Origin: Microcebus murinus
Taxonomy: Eukaryota; Chordata; Mammalia; Primates; Cheirogaleidae
Length of the DNA: 64,000 nucleotides
Reading direction: 5' to 3'
Assembly: GCF_040939455.1 (NCBI RefSeq)
Contig: NC_134117.1
Location: 59,914,501 to 59,978,500 of the forward strand
Under the pieces are notes generated by a model. The model was not told where the DNA came from. It did not search any database and saw only the letters and a list, made by a program, of their open reading frames with translations. Numbering within the stretch: the stretch's first letter is position 1; every line of letters starts with the position of its first letter. Shown here one piece after another: positions 22,941 through 34,224 of the stretch. The position numbers and the translations under genes were made by a program.

Positions 22941-23170
22941 ATAAGCATATGAAAAGTGGTCAGATTCACTATTCATCAAAGACATGATAATCAAAACTAT
23001 GAGAGGCTATTTTTTTTCCTTCCAGATTAGCAAAATGAAAATATTGTCATTCCCCACACTGGCCTAGATGTGGTTAGTTTTGCACTCTCAGTGGGAGTGT
23101 AAATTGATATCAGGTTTCTGGAGAGTAACTTGGCAATTTTTATCAAGAATCTTAGAAATGCCCGAACTAG
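22941..23170 (+). mobile_element. LINE fragment, L1M-like
   Basis: Resembles late ORF2/3' UTR of an old L1: ATATGAAAAGTGGTCAGATT, GATAATCAAAACTATGAGAG, CAGTGGGAGTGTAAATTGAT. Highly diverged. A MIR follows, and LINE-like sequence resumes at about 23.4 kb. Confidence 0.55.
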
Positions 23171-23184
23171 ATGAAGGGCCTCTA

Positions 23185-23365
23185 AAGCAGGAGTTGGGGA
23201 GCCAAGCAGATCTGGGTCACTCTCACCGTTCCAGCCATGTGCTTTGTGACAAGCAACTTCACTTCCTTTAAACCCCTCTCCTCAAGCACAAAATGGAGAT
23301 GCTGCTCCCTAACTCAATTGCTGTGACAGTGAATAGAATAAAACTACTTAACAAATGGCGATGGC
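23185..23365 (+). mobile_element. MIR SINE inside old LINE
   Basis: GTTGGGGAGCCAAGCAGATC, TGTGACAAGCAACTTCACTT and AAATGGAGATGCTGCTCCC follow MIR order with substitutions. Confidence 0.6.
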
Positions 23366-23429
23366 TGTTACATAGATTCACTTTTCTTTCTGCTTGGCCC
23401 AGGAATCTGGATTCTCCCAATAGATAGTC

Positions 23430-23570
23430 TGAGGTATGGACCAACATTTATGCACAAAAGATGTCTATCAAAGTGTTATGATATAATCGTAAAACAAGAG
23501 AACAATGTGCCTGGCATTAAGAAAATTGTGATATAGCCACGTGATTTGACATATAAACTCTATTGATAGT
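23430..23570 (+). mobile_element. LINE fragment, L1M-like continuation
   Basis: GTATGGACCAACATTTATGC and CTATCAAAGTGTTATGATAT resemble the block that follows the 22.94 kb fragment in L1. Confidence 0.4.
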
Positions 23571-24145
23571 TTATGATATACATGGTTCCGTAGCTCACTT
23601 TTTTCACTTAACACGGTGACATTGTGCAAGTTTTATGTGTGTCTGTAGGATAAATTTTTGGGTACTAGGATTTGCATTTTAGATTTTCACAGCTAGGGCC
23701 AACCTGCCCTGCATGGGTGCTGTTCCAGTGCTCACACTGACCTGGAGAGGCAGGACCTGTTTCCCCAGCTCTCCCTCCGCGCCAGCAGTATCAATCTTTC
23801 TTCTTGGCCAATGTGAAAGTGGTATCACTTGTGATTTCAATTTGCATTTTCTTATTATGAGTGGGGTTGTGCACCTTTTCGTGTATTTAAGAGCCATTTG
23901 TATTACCTTTTCATTGAACTGTCTGCTCAAGTACAATTGGCCTGGGTTTCTAATGGGTAGTGCTTTTTTTTTTTTTGACATTGACTTAGCCCTTCAGCTG
24001 ACACATATGCAAATTTCCCCCCACTTTATCACTTGTCTTTTGACTTTTTTTTTTTTTTTTTTCTCACCAACTCTTAGCTTTGGATTTTGACTTTTTTTGA
24101 TGGTATTTGCCACTAAGCATTCTTTTAATCAAGAAAAAAAAATAA
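23570..24145 (-). mobile_element. L1M-type LINE fragment, antisense
   Basis: GTGTCTGTAGGATAAATTTT, AGTGGTATCACTTGTGATTT and TTTTCGTGTATTTAAGAGCC match antisense L1 3' order. Two T-rich runs break it, and an Alu follows. Confidence 0.5.
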
Positions 24146-24419
<274 letters not shown>

Positions 24420-24514
24420 TAAAGAAAAAATTTTTAACTCAAAATATGAATACATATTATCTAGGCTCTAAGTAATCTCTTTCTGTACTTTGACATACTG
24501 TATAATTGTAACTC

Positions 24515-24615
24515 ATTGACCCCTCTTGCTCTCTAAGCTCCCTGAAGGCAGGAACGTTGAAGATTTTAGTTCACCGTTTGAACCCCAGTAGGCATGCAAT
24601 AGATACTTTTCAGTG
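24515..24615 (+). mobile_element. L2 LINE 3' fragment
   Basis: TCTAAGCTCCCTGAAGGCAG and GTAGGCATGCAATAGATACT fit the L2 end. Confidence 0.55.
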
Positions 24616-24619
24616 ACTG

Positions 24620-25414
24620 CAGTTCCATTTTGTGACCAGCGAGTGCCAAGAACTTGTGGTAACCTAGGCATATCTGCATAGTACACAGGGAGAAAACATT
24701 CTGGTATTCTATCAAGTTCTGCCAGGAAACAGTCATGTTCGACTTACAAAAAATATGTGGTACATTTTCAAGGTATTACTCCAGCCTCAAAGGTCAGCAG
24801 TTTAACTTTGAAGGGCACATGAGTGAGTGCGGACAAGTTCACCCCCAGCCTTTGGCCAGGCCCAACCCCACTTCCTAGCCCCATATTCAACAACTCTCCC
24901 AGCCCCTCCCAGCCCCACAGTGCTCCAGCAGGTGGGCTGACAAATCCCTACCTACGTGGCCTGGGGCAGCTAGGCGGAAAAGGAAGGTCCTTTTTTAACC
25001 GGAAAGAACTGGGTGGCCCAGATTGTTATGCAAATGATAACTCTAATCTATGGAATCTCCAGAGCATTCCAGGGCCTGGCCAGGAAGAAACAAGGGAAAA
25101 AAAGGTAAAGTGAGTAGGTACAGAATAATTTCCAGCCTCTAACAGAGGGGGCTGGGTTAGGCATTGCTGCCAGGGTCTCCTGTATTGCTTGCTGTTGGGG
25201 GCAAATTTGAACCGAAGTGCAACTATTCTCCCCAAAAGGGATTTCATTTGGGAGCGAGGGACATAGGTGTTGCATCAGGAGGGCTGCGTTCAGGAACCAG
25301 TACTGCTATCCGGACGTCGTTAGCCCCATCCTCCCAGAAAGCATGATGGAGCCACTCTAAACAATCACCCCTACCATTCCTTTACTTACCTTAAAAGGCT
25401 TTCTTATTTGTAGC
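24620..25414. other. unique sequence
   Basis: Moderate GC, with some C-rich runs at 24840-24920. No repeat, promoter or exon could be supported. Confidence 0.3.
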
Positions 25415-26290
25415 TTTTTATTCTGAAAAGCATGTCAACAGAAAAGTTGCAGAAACAGTTCAATGAACTCCCACACACTCCTTACCCAGATTCACCAATT
25501 GTTCAGATTTTTGCCACATTTACTTTTAGCATTCTGTATACAATATATACCATTAATATCTTTTTTAAAATTAACCTACTCACTGCTTTTTATTTCTTCC
25601 AAGTCAGTTTTGTTGATGAGCTTTATTCAGTGTTGCCGTCTGACAGCTTTAATTGTAACCCAAACAATAAACAAGTAATTTATTCTACATAATCCTATGT
25701 AACATGTAAGCATATTTTAATTTTTTTATTTCGAAATATTAAGGGGATACATGTTTTGGGTTACATGAATGGCTTTTGTAATGCTTGAGTCATAGCCGTA
25801 AGTGTGTCCATCACCCAAATAGTGTTCATTGTACCCATTAGGTAGGTTTTTGTCCCTCCCCCACCTACCTTTTTAATAAACTATTTGGGAGAAAATCATA
25901 GACTTTTGCCCCTAAATATTTAGAACTTCATTGCTAACATGAAGGGCATCCTCTTAAATAATCACAGTACAATTATCAAATTCAGAAAACATTGTTAAAT
26001 TACTGTTATCTAATCCCAAATTCATATTCAAATTTCACTAATTGTCCCATTAAAGGCCTTTATAGCTTCCTCTTTTCCAAACCAGGAGCCAGTTTAGGAT
26101 CACGTGTTGCATTTAGTTGTGTTTTCTTCATTTCTTTTATCTGCAAGAGTTCCTCAGCCTTCCCTGGTCTTTATGTCTTGATGTTTTTAAGGACTTCGAG
26201 CCAGTTTTGTAGAATTTCCTTTAGTTTGGATTATCTGATACTTCCTCATGATTAGTTTTAGATTATGTATATTCAATAAAATACTTATAA
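25415..26290 (-). mobile_element. L1ME-type 3' UTR, antisense
   Basis: Antisense 3' UTR of an old L1: CTTACCCAGATTCACCAATT, then AATTGTCCCATTAAAGGCCT, CACGTGTTGCATTTAGTTGT and CTGATACTTCCTCATGATTA. A related copy lies at 54.5-55.1 kb. A short younger L1 end interrupts it at 25717-25868. Confidence 0.7.
25717..25868 (-). mobile_element. short L1 3'-end insertion
   Basis: Starts with a T-rich run and reads AAGGGGATACATGTTTTGGG, then TGTCCATCACCCAAATAGTG. This is a lineage L1 3' end, severely 5' truncated, placed inside the older L1ME 3' UTR. Confidence 0.55.
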
Positions 26291-26584
26291 GTGATCATAA
26301 TTCTTGTATATTATAACCAAATTATCAGGCGAGTTATGTTTTAAAACAGGTTTTTTCATTATAGTTCATATTGATTTGCTGTTTACTTTCTAATAAGTTG
26401 GTTTTTTCCTACATTTTCATACTGTCTCCATAGGCAATCTTTAAGCTTTGGGGAATAAATATATATTTTTTACTTAGTGGTTTTTTTTAGAAACTCTTTG
26501 TTCTGTTTTTGCATCTGTTTATAAGATTTTGATATTGACAGTTAATTTTGAAATAAATGAGTCGTTTCCCCCAGACCAAGTCTC
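26291..26584. other. AT-rich sequence
   Basis: Probably degraded LINE material, but no block is convincing. Confidence 0.25.
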
Positions 26585-27252
26585 TCTTGTTCTCTGTGGT
26601 ATCCTGTGTCCAGCCACTATACCTGGCAACACTTATGTGAACTAAAATAAGATCTTAAGGCTCCCCACATACACACTGGCTGACTGAATGGACCCCCTCC
26701 TGGCCAAGGGCTTATCCTAAAACTGAATTGCCCGTCGACAGGATGGAGGTCAGAAATGCCTCTTCATTCCACCCTCCCTTCTCGTGATATCTTTTGTAAC
26801 TCATTAACAGGCCTAAAGCTATTCAAGGCAAACCTGCAGGTCCTCAATTTACATAACAAATCACTGAGTTGGGGTAAATGTCTGGCTTGTCTCTGATTAT
26901 TAGACCTCCTTACTTTAAAACATTCCAAGGCTTTAGACAAAGCTTCCAGTCTTTAAGCAATTACAAGTCAAAGAATCTTTAAACCCACCTATAATCTGTA
27001 AGCCCCACCCCCTGTTTGAGTTGGCCCAACTTTTTGAGCCAAACCAATCTATACCTTCTGTGTATTGATTTATGACTTTACCAGAAACCTCTGTCTCCCT
27101 GAAATGTATAAAACCAAACTGTAACCCAACCACAGCTAGTACACTTGCTCAAGGCTTCTTGGGCGTGGCTTCAGTCCATGGTCCTCAAATTTGGCTCAGA
27201 ATAAACCTCTTTAAATTATTTTACAGAATTTGGCTTCTTTTCCATCAACATT
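26585..27252 (+). mobile_element. solitary ERV LTR (ERV1-like)
   Basis: About 670 bp with LTR architecture: GAAATGTATAAAACCAAACT (promoter-like TATAAA at 27107-27112), then TTTGGCTCAGAATAAACCTC (polyadenylation signal about 90 bp downstream) and an end near CCATCAACA. No retroviral gene flanks it, so it is a solo LTR. Family name and left limit are not certain. Confidence 0.65.
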
Positions 27253-27880
27253 TATTTGAGAAACATTGGTTTCTGAATGAATGAATACAGTTGCTAAACA
27301 CACAGAATTTTCTGAAATCAGGTTTTACACAGGGAATAATTTAGGTTAATATTAATTACTGTACATAGTGAGAATTACAGCATATGAATTCAGGTATTAC
27401 AGTATTACAAAAATTTCTTCTAATAATTTAAGTGTTTACATCTTCCGATGAACCCTAAGTCCACCATCTTTGCCTGGAACCCCACTGGGCGCTGGTACAC
27501 TTGAAGGGGGGAGGTTGGAGGGAAGAGGAATGCAGCTGGTCTGAAGCTGGGCCTCTCTGGGGGAAAGGCTTCTCCCAGAAATGAAGGCAGCAGAGGCTGG
27601 CTCAGAGTTGTCAGGCTCTGTCAGGACAGCAAGTCTGAACCCAAGGAATTTCACCCAGACCCTCTTTGGGTTGAACCTTCCAGTTGCTCCTTTTATATTG
27701 CAGTCTGGCCCAGCCTGAGGGCCAGGGCATTTGGCCGTGGACATCCTACCCACCTCTCCATGCTCACACTCTCCCTCCGAACTTCTCTTCTCCCAGCAAC
27801 AGCACCTTGTCCACTCCCGCCCTGGAGTTCATGGTTGGTGGATAGTCAGAAAGAGGGTCACACTCACAGAGAACTAACCA
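27253..27880. other. unique sequence
   Basis: No element recognised. GC rises at 27430-27830, where a 105-codon minus-strand frame has no recognisable domain. Confidence 0.3.
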
Positions 27881-28072
27881 AATTCAAATTATGATGAAAT
27901 ATCAATTTTAGTTTATCAGATTGGCAAAGATTAGATAAATTACTTCCAGGAATGTGGCAAAAGAAGTACTTTTATGTACTTTTCATACATTTTCATTCAG
28001 CATCTGTTTAAACTTAAGGTGCCTTTACTTGTGGACTAACCAATTCCACTTCTGGGATTGTTACAGCCTTAC
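27881..28072 (+). mobile_element. old LINE fragment, left part
   Basis: CAGATTGGCAAAGATTAGAT to CCAATTCCACTTCTGGGATT is L1M-like. It appears to resume at 28671 after an insert. Confidence 0.5.
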
Positions 28073-28665
28073 CAAGTTCACTGCCCACTGCTCAAGAGGA
28101 AGCCAATATACTGAGACAGTAGGGTTTAAAGAGTTTAATATCACAGGTACCATTCAAGGAGACTCAGGAGACAGGGAGGAGTTCTCAATCTGTCTCCCTG
28201 AGTATTTGGGGAAAAAAAAATTTTTAAAGATAGTTTGGTGGGCAAAGGGCTAGGCAATTGGGTCTGCTGATTGGCTGGGTTTGGGGTGGAACCATATGGG
28301 TGTAGAAATTGTCTTCTTGTCCTGAGTCAGTACCTGGATGGGGGGTAACAAGACCAGTTGAATCAGTTCCTTGGTATGGGTCATTGGTCTGGGTGGGTCA
28401 GCAGATCCACCAGAATGAGGGGCCTAGAAGACATCTCCAAAACTAGCCTTAGGTTTCATGTTGTTATCTATAGGAGTAATGAAGAAAGTTAAGAATCCTT
28501 ATGACCAACAGCTATGTGACTTCTGAGTAACAATTAGAGGAAAGCAAACTAGGGAACAATGGCTGCTTATATATATTTTTTAACTATGCTTATACCTTTG
28601 CAGAGTTCGGGCCCCTACCACAGTTCCCACCTGTGGACCTTTATTAATTTTATAAGGGGTGGTTT
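28073..28665 (-). mobile_element. putative solo LTR inserted in LINE
   Basis: About 590 bp interrupting an L1M-like reading. On the minus strand it begins near TGTGGTAGGGGCCCGAACTC and ends with AT-rich sequence. Its size, TG start and clean interruption suggest an LTR. No family was recognised and no viral gene is present. Confidence 0.4.
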
Positions 28666-28670
28666 CAGGA

Positions 28671-29120
28671 TTCTTTCCTATAGAAATACTTGCACAAGTG
28701 CAGAAAGAAATATGTAAAAGCATGTATGCTGTTGTCTTGTTTGTAGTAGTGACAAGATGGAAACCACTCCCTCAACTGTCCACCAATAGAGGCTGGTTAA
28801 ATAGATTATGGCAAAACCTATAGTGTAACACAATCCAGCTGTTAAAAAGAACAAGGTAGATCTGCAAGAACTAATAAGGAACTTGTCCAAGATATATTAA
28901 GTCTAAAAAGCCATTTTCAAAAAGATTAAGCATGGCTATTAATATTGTGAAAATATTAATTACTCTATAGGTTAAAATATGCACAGCACAAAATCTGATA
29001 CAATCTACAGTAAGCTATGAACAATGATTATCTCAGGAACATTGGATCACGGGAAGCTTTCATGTTCTTTGTTCTAAACATTTGTGATGTTTGAAATTTT
29101 TATAAGAAACGTTATTTGAA
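28671..29120 (+). mobile_element. old LINE fragment, right part
   Basis: TCCTATAGAAATACTTGCAC, AGTGACAAGATGGAAACCAC and CACCAATAGAGGCTGGTTAA follow the usual L1M 3' order. Continuation of 27881-28072. Confidence 0.6.
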
Positions 29121-29799
29121 AATCAGAAAAAGCAAAGATTTTAAAAGCCCATGAATCCAAAAATGGTAGCGTGTGGGGTCAGGGAGTTGGCAGGGGCCCA
29201 GACTCTACAGTGACAACTGCTAAAGCCACTGGAGGGGTTCCTGGTACGATCTGCTTTTGTATGTGTTTGCATTTTTCCATAATAAAACATTTCAAACAAC
29301 AACAACCACCACCCCTGGGGACATGCGGGGGCAGAGGAAGCACACCCCAGTGTCAGTTGCTGAAGGACAGAAGTTCTTTAAATATCTAAGTTTAGAGAAT
29401 GAGGCTCATTGTCAACTTTTTAAGATATAAAAACTGATTTTAGGAATCATTGCTTTGTGTAATTTAAGTTGAAGGAGAGAGGATGGGGGGGGGGACCAAG
29501 TAGAAGGTCCAACTACAGGCTGGCAGCAATAAGGTGGCAGCGAGGGGGCGGTTGGTTAGAGGTGGCGTGGAGGCTGCATGGGAAAGTCACGGGGACTGTG
29601 TGGCTGTGGGAGGTGGGAGAGGAGTCCTGGGAAGCAGTTCTTCTCCTGAGGCCCTGGGAGGCTGACGGGGCCATTGACACTCTCAGAGGCTAATTTCCTG
29701 AGCACCATGTTCCCTTGGCTCCCCCTGGGGGAATCCCCCTGGCCCTGGTTTATTTCCGTTTTTGTTTTTTTTTGGGGGGGGGTGAGCAATCATCAGAGC
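29121..29799. other. unclassified sequence with G runs
   Basis: Contains a G10 run at 29485-29494 and another G-rich run near 29773-29782. No gene or repeat family recognised. Confidence 0.3.
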
Positions 29800-30009
29800 A
29801 TCTAATTTATAAAAAGATGCAACAATTTTATTTTTATTGTAAATCAACAATTTATAATTGTATAAATGTGTGGGGTACAAAGTGATGTCATCATTTATGA
29901 ATACAAGATGGAATAATTAAATCAAACTGGTTAACATATCCATCACCTCAAATACTTAACATTTTTGTGGTAAGAACATTTGAAATTTACTGTCTTTGCA
30001 ATTTTGTTT
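29800..30009 (-). mobile_element. L1M-type LINE, antisense, left part
   Basis: GTGTGGGGTACAAAGTGATG, ACATATCCATCACCTCAAAT and GAACATTTGAAATTTACTGT are antisense L1 3' blocks. Continues at 30427 after nested insertions. Confidence 0.75.
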
Positions 30010-30016
30010 TGTTTTT

Positions 30017-30347
30017 TGTTTTTTTTTTTTTAGACAGTCTCACTCTGTTGCCTAGGCTAGAGTGAGTGCCGTGGCGTCAGCTTAGCTCACAGCAACCTCA
30101 AACTCCTGGGCTCAAGCAATCCTGCTGCCTCAGCCTCCTGAGTAGCTGGGACTACAGGCATGTGCCATCATGTCCGGCTGATTTTTTCTATATATATTAG
30201 TTGGCCAATTAATTTTTTTCTATTTATAGTAGAGACGGGGGTCTCGCTCTTGCTCAGGCTGGTTTTGAACTCCTGACCTTGAGCAATCCGCCCCGCCTCG
30301 GCCTCCCAGAGTGCTAGGATTACAGGCGTGAGCCACCACGCCCGGCC
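30017..30347 (-). mobile_element. Alu SINE nested in a T-rich run
   Basis: Antisense full-length Alu with the TTGGCCAATTAATT linker. TGTTTTTTGTTTTT flanks both sides, showing insertion into the poly-T of the short L1 end that follows. Confidence 0.9.
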
Positions 30348-30426
30348 TGTTTTTTGTTTTTTTTTTTATTTCAGCATATCATGGGGGTACGAATGTTAAG
30401 GTTACGTATAGTGCCCATGCCCCCCC
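30348..30426 (-). mobile_element. short L1 3'-end insertion
   Basis: TTATTTCAGCATATCATGGG to CATGCCCCCCC is a very short L1 3' end. TCTTTGCAATTTTG (29992-30005) and TCTTAGCAATTTTG (30428-30441) look like its diverged target duplication. Confidence 0.6.
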
Positions 30427-30955
30427 ATCTTAGCAATTTTGAAATGTATAATACTCTAGTATTAATACATTTACCACGCTGTGCAATATTTCTTACCATA
30501 ACATCCTCGAGGTTCATCTATGTTACAACATGTGGCAGAATCTCCTTCCTTTTAAGGCTGATTCTCATGTCATTGTATGAATATACCATGTTTTGTTTAT
30601 CCATTCATCCGTCTACCGGCACTTGGGTTATTTCCACTTTTGGCTACGGTGAATACTGCTGCTGTGCACATGGGTATGCAAATATCTCTTCAAGTCCCTG
30701 CTTTTAAGTGTTTTGGGCATATACTCAGAAGTGGAATTGCTGGATCCTGTGGTAATTCTATTTTTAACTTTTTGAGGAACTGTCATGCTGTTTTCCAGAG
30801 AGGCTGCACCATTTTACATGCCCACCGACAGTGCACAAGTGTTCCAATTTCTCTGCATCTTTGCCAACACTTGTTATTTTCTGTTTCATTTCATTTTTGT
30901 TTTTGTTTTTTGATAGTAGCCATCCTAGTGGGTGTGAAGTGGTAGGATAGGCTTT
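30427..30955 (-). mobile_element. L1M-type LINE, antisense, right part
   Basis: AGCAATTTTGAAATGTATAA, GGTTATTTCCACTTTTGGCT, TCAGAAGTGGAATTGCTGGA and CATCCTAGTGGGTGTGAAGT follow antisense ORF2/3' UTR order. Non-coding. Confidence 0.85.
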
Positions 30956-31154
30956 ATAAAGCAAAATTTATTTACAGCTGAGGTGCTCAAGAACATATGA
31001 TAACCCCCACCCGCCCCTGGCCCCAATCCGAAACAGCAGCAATGGGAGGCAGGAGGCTTTGGGGAGGACCAAGGTTTGCACCATCTTCTTCCCAGGTATC
31101 TAGTCCCACTATACTGAATGCAGCACGCCCAGAGGGTTCCATTCACTGGGTCTG

Positions 31155-31312
31155 GAGCTGCTCTTGAGATCAGTTTCCCCATCTATAAGATGGGAATAAT
31201 AATAGTATCCACCTCATAGGGTTGTTACGAAGATTAAATGAGTTAATTAATAAAAGGACTTAGAAAAGAGCCTGACACATTGCAAGCTCTGAATAAGCAC
31301 TTGTTAAACAAA
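31155..31312 (+). mobile_element. MIR SINE
   Basis: AGTTTCCCCATCTATAAGAT, ACCTCATAGGGTTGTTACGA and CTGAATAAGCACTTGTTAAA are clear MIR blocks. Confidence 0.85.
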
Positions 31313-31541
31313 ATAATAAAAAGTGGTTTTCCAGTTTTGTAGGTTCTTTGGAGGCACTAACACGTGAAACTCGTTCACTACAATAGAAAGAAACATTAAA
31401 TTGTCAAACCTTTACTGAAAGCCTGTATGTCCAGGATTGTTCTAGGCATTGGAAGGGGACATAGGAGATGGCCCAGGATTGTGTGCAAGGCTGTGGTCCC
31501 CAGTGAGAACAGCTTCTGAACATCAATTTTCAGATTCTTGC

Positions 31542-31861
31542 CTGGGCGCAGTGGCTCACACCTGTAATCAATCCTAGCACTCTGGGAGGCCAAGGCAGGA
31601 GGATCCCTTAAGGTCAGGAGTTCAAAACTAGCCTAAGCAAGAGTGAGACCCCCGTCTCTCTACTAAAAATAACAAATTAATTGGCCAACTAAAAATATAT
31701 AGAAAAAATTAGCCGGGCATGGTGGCGCATGCCTGTAGTCCCAACTACTTGGGAGGCTGAGGCAAAGGATCGCTTGAGCCCAGGAGTTTGAGGTTGCTTT
31801 GAGCTAGGCTGATGCCATGGCACTCTAGACAGGGAAACAGAGTGAGATTCTGTCTCAAAAA
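31542..31861 (+). mobile_element. Alu SINE
   Basis: Full-length Alu with a duplicated AATC in the left arm (TGTAATCAATCCTAGC) and a short A6 tail. Confidence 0.9.
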
Positions 31862-31929
31862 ATTTTTAAAGTTTCAGATTTTCTAGAACTAAAAACACAA
31901 CTGCTCAGCTTGCACAGACCCTGTAACAG

Positions 31930-32110
31930 TACCACGTGCTGGCCACTGCCCTGGACATTTATATCCCATTTCCAATCCTTAAACACCTTTGTAATGCAAA
32001 GGTTATTAATACCAATTTACAGATGATGAAACTGAGGCTCCAAGGGGTTATGACCTGCCCAAGGTGGGGAGCATGTGGGAGGGAGGCAGGGCCAGCTCAG
32101 CTCAGAGCTT
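31930..32110 (-). mobile_element. MIR SINE
   Basis: ACCAATTTACAGATGATGAA, ACTGAGGCTCCAAGGGGTTA and GACCTGCCCAAGGTGGGG are minus-strand MIR blocks. Confidence 0.75.
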
Positions 32111-32129
32111 GGGACCTTCAGGGTTAATG

Positions 32130-32310
32130 AAGATTCACTGACCGCCTGCCACATGGCAGGCCTGGACTAAACCTGTACACGGGGAACTCGTCACGGGACA
32201 GGGCGAACCATCTCCCAGGCGGGATAGTACTATCCTTTTTTACCAAAGAGGAACCAAGGTGAGAGGATAAATCACCAGCTAACAAATAGTGGGTTTATGC
32301 CCAATGCCAC
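32130..32310 (-). mobile_element. MIR SINE, second copy
   Basis: GCCTGCCACATGGCAGGCCT, then CTATCCTTTTTTACCAAAGA and GGATAAATCACCAGCTAACA. It lies in tandem with the previous MIR, same orientation. Confidence 0.55.
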
Positions 32311-32369
32311 ACACCTGGGAGGATGAGTTAAGCAATATTTAGTAATTTAAAAGGAAAACTCTTAAGTCA

Positions 32370-32490
32370 AAATCACTTGGGTTGCAAATCAAGATGCATA
32401 TTCTTAGGCCTCACCGCAGGCCCATTAAATAGAAATCTGCCTAGGATTTGGATGTTTCTATAGAACTTTCCTTGGAACCTGCAAATAAGG
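32370..32490. mobile_element. MER5-type hAT fragment
   Basis: AATCACTTGGGTTGCAAATC, TAGAAATCTGCCTAGGATTT and AACTTTCCTTGGAACCTGCA resemble MER5 in order. Diverged. Confidence 0.45.
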
Positions 32491-32783
32491 AGAATAGAAC
32501 TGCCTACAGAGAGTTAAACCATGAAATCAACACTAAAGAATCCAGGCGAGATATGCAAAGTCACTTCTAAAGGGACAGCTCCAACTTCCCCTTCCCTCTT
32601 AACACTAAGCAGATTGATCCTATTAACAAATTTAAAGGAAGAATGAATAATGAGAAAATGTTATGACCTAGGTACAGAGGAACATTTCTTAAACAAGACA
32701 TAAAAATCACAAGCCTTAAAAGAAAAGAATTCAAAATTCAACTGTGTAAAGATAAAAAACTTCTGGACAAAAAAGATGTAATT
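32491..32783. other. AT-rich, possibly L1 ORF2 remnant
   Basis: GATAAAAAACTTCTGGACAA fits the L1 sequence that continues at 33124. No stronger claim is possible. Confidence 0.35.
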
Positions 32784-32798
32784 AAAAAAGGAAGCAGA

Positions 32799-33123
32799 GG
32801 CCGGGCGCAGTGGCTCACGCCTGTAATCCTAGCATTCTGGGACACCGAGGCAGGTGGATCGTTCGAGGTCAGGAGTTCGAGACCAGCCTGAGCAAGAGCG
32901 AGGCCCCGTCTCTACTAAAAATAGAAAGAAATTAATTGGCCAACTAAAAATATATAGAAAAAATTAGCTGGGCATGGTGGCACATGCCTGTAGTCCCAGC
33001 TACTAGGGAGGCTGAGGCAGGAGGATTGCCTGAGCCCAGCAGTTTGAGGTTACTGTAAGCTAGGCTGATGCCATAGCACTCTAGCCAGGGCAACAGAGTG
33101 AGACTCTGTCTCAAAAAAAAAAA
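32799..33123 (+). mobile_element. Alu SINE
   Basis: Full-length Alu with target duplication AAAAAAGGAAGCAGA at 32784-32798 and 33124-33138, inserted in L1. Confidence 0.95.
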
Positions 33124-33138
33124 AAAAAAGGAAGCAGA

Positions 33139-33225
33139 GCCAGAGAATGGGAGAAGATATTTGTCTTCCATATAATCAACAATGGGTTGTGTACAATCAA
33201 CAAAAGATCAGTATCTAGAATATAT
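33139..33225 (+). mobile_element. L1 LINE fragment between Alus
   Basis: AATGGGAGAAGATATTTGTC and GATCAGTATCTAGAATATAT are sense ORF2 3' blocks. Continues after the next Alu. Confidence 0.75.
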
Positions 33226-33238
33226 AAAGAACTTCTAA

Positions 33239-33574
<336 letters not shown>

Positions 33575-33587
33575 AAAGAACTTCTAA

Positions 33588-33770
33588 AAATCAATTTTAA
33601 AAAGGGAGAAATATCTCCATAGAATAACGATCAAAGGACACAAACAGGCAATCAGAAGAAAAGCCCAAACCACAAATAAACATGAGAAAAGGTGTTCAAC
33701 TTCACCAGTGATGGGGAAATGCAAATTAAAACCACAAAGAGATATTTCAGGGGTTGGCGAGGCTGTGCAG
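33588..33770 (+). mobile_element. L1 LINE, ORF2 3' part
   Basis: AACGATCAAAGGACACAAAC, GTTCAACTTCACCAGTGATG and GAAATGCAAATTAAAACCAC are sense L1 blocks. Interrupted at 33785 by an unidentified insert. Confidence 0.8.
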
Positions 33771-33784
33771 AAAATGAAGCTTCT

Positions 33785-33928
33785 AGGCTGGCATCTCCCT
33801 TCTCTTTCTTTGAGATGCCACACGGTCTTCCTGCTCTCCTCTCCCCCTTCTCTCTCTCTTTCTCATTCTCTCTGTCCTTCTAGAGGATAAAATAAATTTT
33901 ACTTATATATTTAAAAAAATAAATAAAT
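33785..33928 (+). mobile_element. unidentified short retroposed insert
   Basis: A 144-bp non-L1, non-Alu segment splits the L1. It has an 8-bp inverted pair (GGCATCTC at 33790-33797, GAGATGCC at 33812-33819), a CT-rich middle, AATAAA at 33890-33895 and an A-rich tail at 33911-33928. AAAATGAAGCTTCT (33771-33784) and AAAACGTAACTTCT (33929-33942) look like a diverged target duplication. Possibly the end of a polyadenylated transcript or an LTR R-U5 piece. Confidence 0.5.
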
Positions 33929-33942
33929 AAAACGTAACTTCT

Positions 33943-34209
33943 CTACACACCGGTTCCAGGTAAAGTGGGACATCCTCTTTACAGAGCACTTTGGCAATCA
34001 CTACTAACATTGTGGAGGCAAATACCCCCCCAATCTAGTTATTCACCTCTTAGGAAAATTCTGCCACATGTGCCCCGAGGGACAAACACAAAAATGTCCA
34101 CTGCAGCATTGTGTATGATAAAAATGGAAATAACTTAAATGCCTATGAATAGGAGAATGAATCAATACTTCAACATATGGTCGCACAATAGAACACTATG
34201 CAAAAGTTA
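33943..34209 (+). mobile_element. L1 LINE, 3' continuation
   Basis: GAGCACTTTGGCAATCACTA, then TGCCACATGTGCCCCGAGG and GCCTATGAATAGGAGAATGA continue the L1M 3' order. Ends at an Alu. Confidence 0.65.
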
Positions 34210-34224
34210 AAATTAATGAAGCAG

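Noticed and set aside
26585..27252. Possible endogenous retrovirus with genes
   Set aside because: Only an LTR is visible; flanks hold no gag, pol or env-like sequence.
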